Source: Syntrophaceae bacterium UBA1411
Lineage (GTDB): Bacteria; Desulfobacterota; Syntrophia; Syntrophales; Smithellaceae
Direction of reading: 5' to 3'
NCBI GenBank assembly: GCA_002304995.1
Contig: DBPV01000102.1
Coordinates: 78,168-111,821 of the forward strand
DNA length: 33,654 bases
The position numbers and the translations under genes were made by a program. The notes under the pieces are model-generated. The model saw only the letters and a list, made by a program, of their open reading frames with translations, did not search any database and was not told the origin of the DNA. Shown one piece after another: positions 30,563 through 33,654 of the stretch (position 1 is the stretch's first letter; each line of letters opens with the position of its first letter).

Positions 30563-30921
30563 AAGAACTTCTCCAGCGCAGGGATGGCCTTCTTGACCTG
30601 CAGGCGAATCATGCCCAGCGTTTTATTGTCGGGCGCCAAAAGGACCAGCAATGCATCTCCGATGGGAACGCAAATGATCATGGCATCGGCCGCCTCAAAC
30701 GTCAGGGAGTTGAAGGCCTGAATCTTCAGCTCCTCCGACATCTTGTCCGTACCGAGAATGACCGTGGCCACCGAAGCCCCGACGTTGTCCAGATCTGTTT
30801 TGCCGAATGATCCGGCCGCCTCGATAACGAAACCATCCTTGCCGACGATAAGGATCGCCTTGATCCCGGGCACTTCCAGCATTTCCTGAAGGATTTGCGT
30901 AGTCGTTCTGCTGTCTGCCAT
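30559..30921 (-). CDS. Roadblock/LC7-domain protein
   Basis: 120 aa, ribosome site AAAAGGAG. A clean roadblock fold: ILQEMLEVPGIKAILIVGKDGFVIEAAG, LDNVGASVATVILGTDKMSEEL, MIICVPIGDALLVLLAPDNKTLGMIRLQVKKAIPAL. The sequence is strikingly like the C-terminal roadblock domain of the receiver protein in the same cluster (SIPGVEAVLLVGEDGAVV; LGMIRLRIKKKKPAL), which suggests duplication or heterodimer pairing. Its stop overlaps the TTG start of the aminotransferase gene, so the two are made together. Confidence 0.92.
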   Translation of the reverse strand: MADSRTTTQILQEMLEVPGIKAILIVGKDGFVIEAAGSFGKTDLDNVGASVATVILGTDKMSEELKIQAFNSLTFEAADAMIICVPIGDALLVLLAPDNKTLGMIRLQVKKAIPALEKFF

Positions 30922-30993
30922 AGACTTCTCCTTTTGAGTGTTCAGTGTAGTTTCATGTTCATTGCCTGGTTACATCCGCCACATTCCGGCCCT

Positions 30994-31572
30994 TTATCGG
31001 GTGACGACAAATTCGCCAAAGGGATCGCCGACTTCTACTCCCGCCGTCTGCACGCACTTAAACGTTTTGAGCCCCTCGGGGTAAGGTTTGCCGTACGCCA
31101 GATCGAAAAACGCTGAGCTGACCCCCCGGATCATGAAGCCGCTCTTGTATCCGGAAGCGATGTCCGCCTCGTAATAGTCCGGCGCCCGGACAACCATCCG
31201 CTCTCCCTCTTTAATCTGAACGATGCCGGATTTCGCCCACCCCCACGCGGTAAAAACCGCGTAAGCACCGCGCAGAACATCCTTGGCCCCCTCGGTGACC
31301 ATGGGCATCACAACCGACTTGAATTCTTCGGACGTGATAATGCCGTAACCTGTATTGTATCCGCATTCCAGCGCACAGTTCACCAGCTCCGCTTCGAGCT
31401 TCTCGCGCCGGTCTGCGGGGACTGCGTCCATCATGCGCTGGGTGAAGGTATTCCAGAACGCCACCGGAAGCATGTTCACCAGAACGTTGAATCCCGGAAT
31501 CAATCCCTCCTCATCGGCCTGCACCTGCATTTCCACCAGTTGTCTTACCACCACGTCTCGCTGAACGGTCAT
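30994..31572 (-). CDS. V4R-like putative ligand-binding protein
   Basis: 192 aa, ribosome site AAAGGA. Cytosolic. The helical N-terminal half includes LEAELVNCALECGYNTGYGI. The C-terminal half (WGWAKSGIVQIKEGERMVVRAPDYYE, SGFMIRGVSSAFFDLAYGKP, FKCVQTAGVEVGDPFGEFVV) follows the pattern of V4R (4-vinyl reductase-like) domains, which bind small hydrophobic ligands. The final Cys and the GDPFGEF stretch align with the usual Cys-rich end of that fold. It seems to be a paralogue of the next gene upstream (GKP, then a similar end). The family call is by eye and only moderately sure. Confidence 0.65.
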   Translation of the reverse strand: MTVQRDVVVRQLVEMQVQADEEGLIPGFNVLVNMLPVAFWNTFTQRMMDAVPADRREKLEAELVNCALECGYNTGYGIITSEEFKSVVMPMVTEGAKDVLRGAYAVFTAWGWAKSGIVQIKEGERMVVRAPDYYEADIASGYKSGFMIRGVSSAFFDLAYGKPYPEGLKTFKCVQTAGVEVGDPFGEFVVTR

Positions 31573-31586
31573 TGCTCGTGTCCTTT

Positions 31587-32102
31587 CTATTTGGATTTTA
31601 CGGTAAAGACGCTCGTCGGTTTGCCCATCACCATGCTTGCCGTCTCCGCGACTTCATAGCTTCTGGGCGGCTTGCCGGCCGCCGCGGCAAACATGGCGGC
31701 AATATACCCGCGGGTCCAGTGATTGACGGGAGCGTTATAATTTCCCCATTTTTTCGTCCACCCCTGATCCACATGAGAGCGGGTCAGCGTCACTTCTCCC
31801 TGGCCCGGATCTCCGGAAATTTTCATCACCCCCATGCCCATGGCCGAGTAGTACTGCCGGCCGACATCCAGTTTATCCGCGAACGAGGCAAGGTTGTTTT
31901 TCGCGCAGTAATCGTCGATCATCGGACGGACGGAATCTTCGACGGATTCGCATAAAATGCGAACGCCTCCGATATCGTCGAAGTCGATTGCCAGCTTGCT
32001 GAGCAACGACATGTAATGATGGCAGTGCATGACCGTCAAGAAACCGTTCATGTAGCGCCTGTAGGTTTTGTCGTCGAACGTGAACTCCATTTTTAGCGCC
32101 AT
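31587..32102 (-). CDS. V4R-like putative ligand-binding protein, paralogue
   Basis: 171 aa, ribosome site AAGGAG with 8-nt spacing. Opens with FTFDDKTYRRYMNGFLTVMHCHHYMSLL; the HCHH cluster (about 26-29) is an unusual possible metal or haem ligand. The second half (SHVDQGWTKKWGNYNAPVNHWTRGY, IAAMFAAAAGKPPRSYEVAETASMVMG) runs parallel to the neighbouring 192-aa protein. The 14-nt gap to that gene indicates co-expression and perhaps a heterodimer. The function is not known to me; the V4R relationship is tentative. Confidence 0.62.
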   Translation of the reverse strand: MALKMEFTFDDKTYRRYMNGFLTVMHCHHYMSLLSKLAIDFDDIGGVRILCESVEDSVRPMIDDYCAKNNLASFADKLDVGRQYYSAMGMGVMKISGDPGQGEVTLTRSHVDQGWTKKWGNYNAPVNHWTRGYIAAMFAAAAGKPPRSYEVAETASMVMGKPTSVFTVKSK

Positions 32103-32138
32103 CCTTCAATCTCCTTTCTTTCTGAAGTAAGTGTCGGT

Positions 32139-33416
32139 CTAAGATGATAAAGCGGCTTCGCCCGGCTGAGTTTCAACTTCTTCTTCCAGTGCGGGTTTTT
32201 TCTTCTTGATGCGCAGCCTGATCATGCCGAGTCGTTGGGCATCCCTGGCCAGAACTACGAGTAAATTGTCTTTCACCGGCGCGCCGACGATAACGGCGTC
32301 GTCGGATTCGAGCATCAGGGAGTGAAAGCCGCAGATGCCCAGGTCGCCTCCCATTTTCGCCAGTCCGCCCCACACCTGGGCCGACGAAGCGCCGGCCTTG
32401 CTCATATCGATGCCGCAGGCCTGAGTGGAGGACCGGACAACGGCGCCGTCCTCTCCGACCAGCAGGACTGCCTCAACGCCCGGTATGGAAAGAAACCCCG
32501 ACAGCGTTTCGGCCGCCGCCACCGGACTTGGGGAAACATCGCTTGCCTCCTCATCCTGTTCGCTCGGCGCGGACCCGGCGCTGCCGGAAAAGTCAGGATT
32601 TTCCCTTTCGTCGTCCGGCGGGGTGCCGTGCAAAGCGGCTTCATCCGGAATGTCCGCTGCGCCGGCGGCAGATGTTTCCAAAACGGGAGAAGGCTGCGCC
32701 GTTTCGCCTTTGCCGGTTTCGTCAGGTTTCTCTTGCGCAATCTTTGTTTCTCTGAATTTGACGGCTTCAACGATCAGGCTGATGAGTTCCTTTTTGATGG
32801 TTCTCTTGACGCCGTTGGGGGGAAGTCTTTTAAAGCTGATCTCGGCTTTCTCCCAACTGATGATTTCGACGGCCGCTTCTTTTCCCCGCAGATTCTCCCA
32901 GAGCGCGTCCCAGGGTTCGCCGTTGTTGAAATAAATATTGCCCGGCTTTTTCCCCGGCACCCGGGCCGTCATGACACACGTCTTTGCCTCCAGACTGATG
33001 TACTGCATGACACTCGTCAGGGAAACTCCGTTGATGGAGCCTTTATCCGATGCCTGCACCTTCGCGAAAATCGCGGCTTTCAAATCATTGAAATTCAGCG
33101 GCTTCGTTAAAAAGACAGGGCTGCCGTTGCGGCTTTGGAATTTATTTTTTATTTCGGCGGTTATCAATCCGCTCATGAAAATGATCGGGATCGCGGGAAA
33201 ATGCTTCTGGATATGGACAAAGAGTTCGGCGCCGCTCATCTGGGGCATCCTCAGTTCGGTGACCACCAGATCCACCGGCATCGTCTCTAAAATCCGAACG
33301 GCCTCTCTTCCATTGTGAGCGGCGGATAATCTGAACTCGTCGGCGTATGCCGCGAGATAGCGATTGACGGCTTCCAACAATGGTTTATCATCGTCCACAA
33401 AGAGAATACTGTACAT
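32139..33416 (-). CDS. Receiver - DUF4388 - roadblock fusion protein with atypical phospho-acceptor
   Basis: 425 aa from the ATG at 33416, with GGAG 7 nt upstream; ATGs farther out lack one. Residues 1-120 are a receiver domain: acidic pair Asp8-Asp9, conserved MSG and FLTKP Lys, but Glu54 stands at the phospho-acceptor place (VVTELRMP). About 127-220 is a DUF4388/PATAN-type module (SINGVSLTSVMQYISLEAKTC, GNIYFNNGEPWDA). A Pro/Glu/Ser-rich linker follows to about 300, then a roadblock/LC7 domain (about 310-410). It is the first gene of the cluster. A possible promoter upstream (TTGACG near 33565, poor -10) is uncertain, and 33453-33654 shows no other gene. Confidence 0.88.
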   Translation of the reverse strand: MYSILFVDDDKPLLEAVNRYLAAYADEFRLSAAHNGREAVRILETMPVDLVVTELRMPQMSGAELFVHIQKHFPAIPIIFMSGLITAEIKNKFQSRNGSPVFLTKPLNFNDLKAAIFAKVQASDKGSINGVSLTSVMQYISLEAKTCVMTARVPGKKPGNIYFNNGEPWDALWENLRGKEAAVEIISWEKAEISFKRLPPNGVKRTIKKELISLIVEAVKFRETKIAQEKPDETGKGETAQPSPVLETSAAGAADIPDEAALHGTPPDDERENPDFSGSAGSAPSEQDEEASDVSPSPVAAAETLSGFLSIPGVEAVLLVGEDGAVVRSSTQACGIDMSKAGASSAQVWGGLAKMGGDLGICGFHSLMLESDDAVIVGAPVKDNLLVVLARDAQRLGMIRLRIKKKKPALEEEVETQPGEAALSS

Positions 33417-33654
33417 GAGCAATCTCCGCATGCAACCGTTTGCAGGAGTCACCGGGAAGCGGCGTCCGGTCGCAAAATGGCCGTCTGGCCGGCTTCACCC
33501 GCTGATGCGTGAATTTTAGAGATGAATAATTATTTTTAGAATACCAAGGCTGGCTTTGTATCCGTCAAAGACTTGTCATTTCCACACCCCCAGGAGACTT
33601 TCCATTTTCTCTGAGCTGTATCCGTGACTGCGCGCTCCTGCGCTGTATTTCTCA

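Noticed and set aside
1..33654. CRISPR arrays, tRNA/rRNA genes, insertion sequences, prophage or integrase genes
   Set aside because: Looked for on both strands; no regular repeat-spacer pattern, cloverleaf, transposase or integrase motif was seen.

Overview
The window looks like a GC-rich chromosomal segment of a Gram-negative, probably anaerobic bacterium. The gene set (acyl-CoA ligases, a sigma-54 activator, roadblock/LC7 proteins, an orphan molybdopterin oxidoreductase, a PAS protein with a terminal CKKIRDD motif) fits Desulfobacterota, perhaps Syntrophales. That placement is inference from gene content; no rRNA or other marker gene is present. I see no mobile element, CRISPR array, tRNA or rRNA.

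Layout. (1) 1-4516, minus strand: an aromatic amino-acid operon, promoter - leader peptide - attenuator - DAHP synthase - aroB - pheA - aroD/aroE fusion (the fusion runs off the left edge). The leader peptide carries the run FFGYWFYY and is followed by two hairpins built from four CCATGG palindromes, a classical attenuator apparently tuned to Phe, Tyr and Trp together. (2) 4547-6799, plus: a HEAT-repeat protein from a divergent promoter. (3) 6827-8453, minus: thiM-thiE under a TPP riboswitch plus terminator. (4) 8474-10788, minus: MacB/FtsX-type ABC transporter with a small OB-fold-like lipoprotein, under a promoter whose -10 lies inside a palindrome. (5) 10974-15547, plus: PfkB-family kinase; MarR regulator with molybdopterin oxidoreductase; membrane protein. 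(6) 15564-19556: sigma-54 activator divergent from an acyl-CoA ligase that has a sigma-54 promoter, a symmetric upstream dyad and a hairpin at the predicted 5' end of its mRNA. (7) 19749-24750, plus: PAS sensor, two small proteins, and a lipoprotein with TPR and CHAT protease domains. (8) 24747-28561, minus: MBL-fold hydrolase with a degenerate histidine-kinase-like tail, convergent with the CHAT gene, and a second acyl-CoA ligase with an upstream operator-like palindrome. (9) 28713-33416, minus: a seven-gene cluster of receiver-DUF4388-roadblock protein, two V4R-like proteins, roadblock, class V aminotransferase/cysteine desulfurase, a coupled 93-aa unknown protein, and roadblock.

The best candidate for an undescribed system is region 9. 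It combines three roadblock modules, two V4R-like putative ligand-binding proteins, a receiver with Glu in place of the phospho-acceptor Asp, and a persulfide-forming PLP enzyme, with tight translational coupling in its middle part. The aro leader and attenuator in region 1 is the clearest regulatory element and is too short to appear as an ordinary gene.
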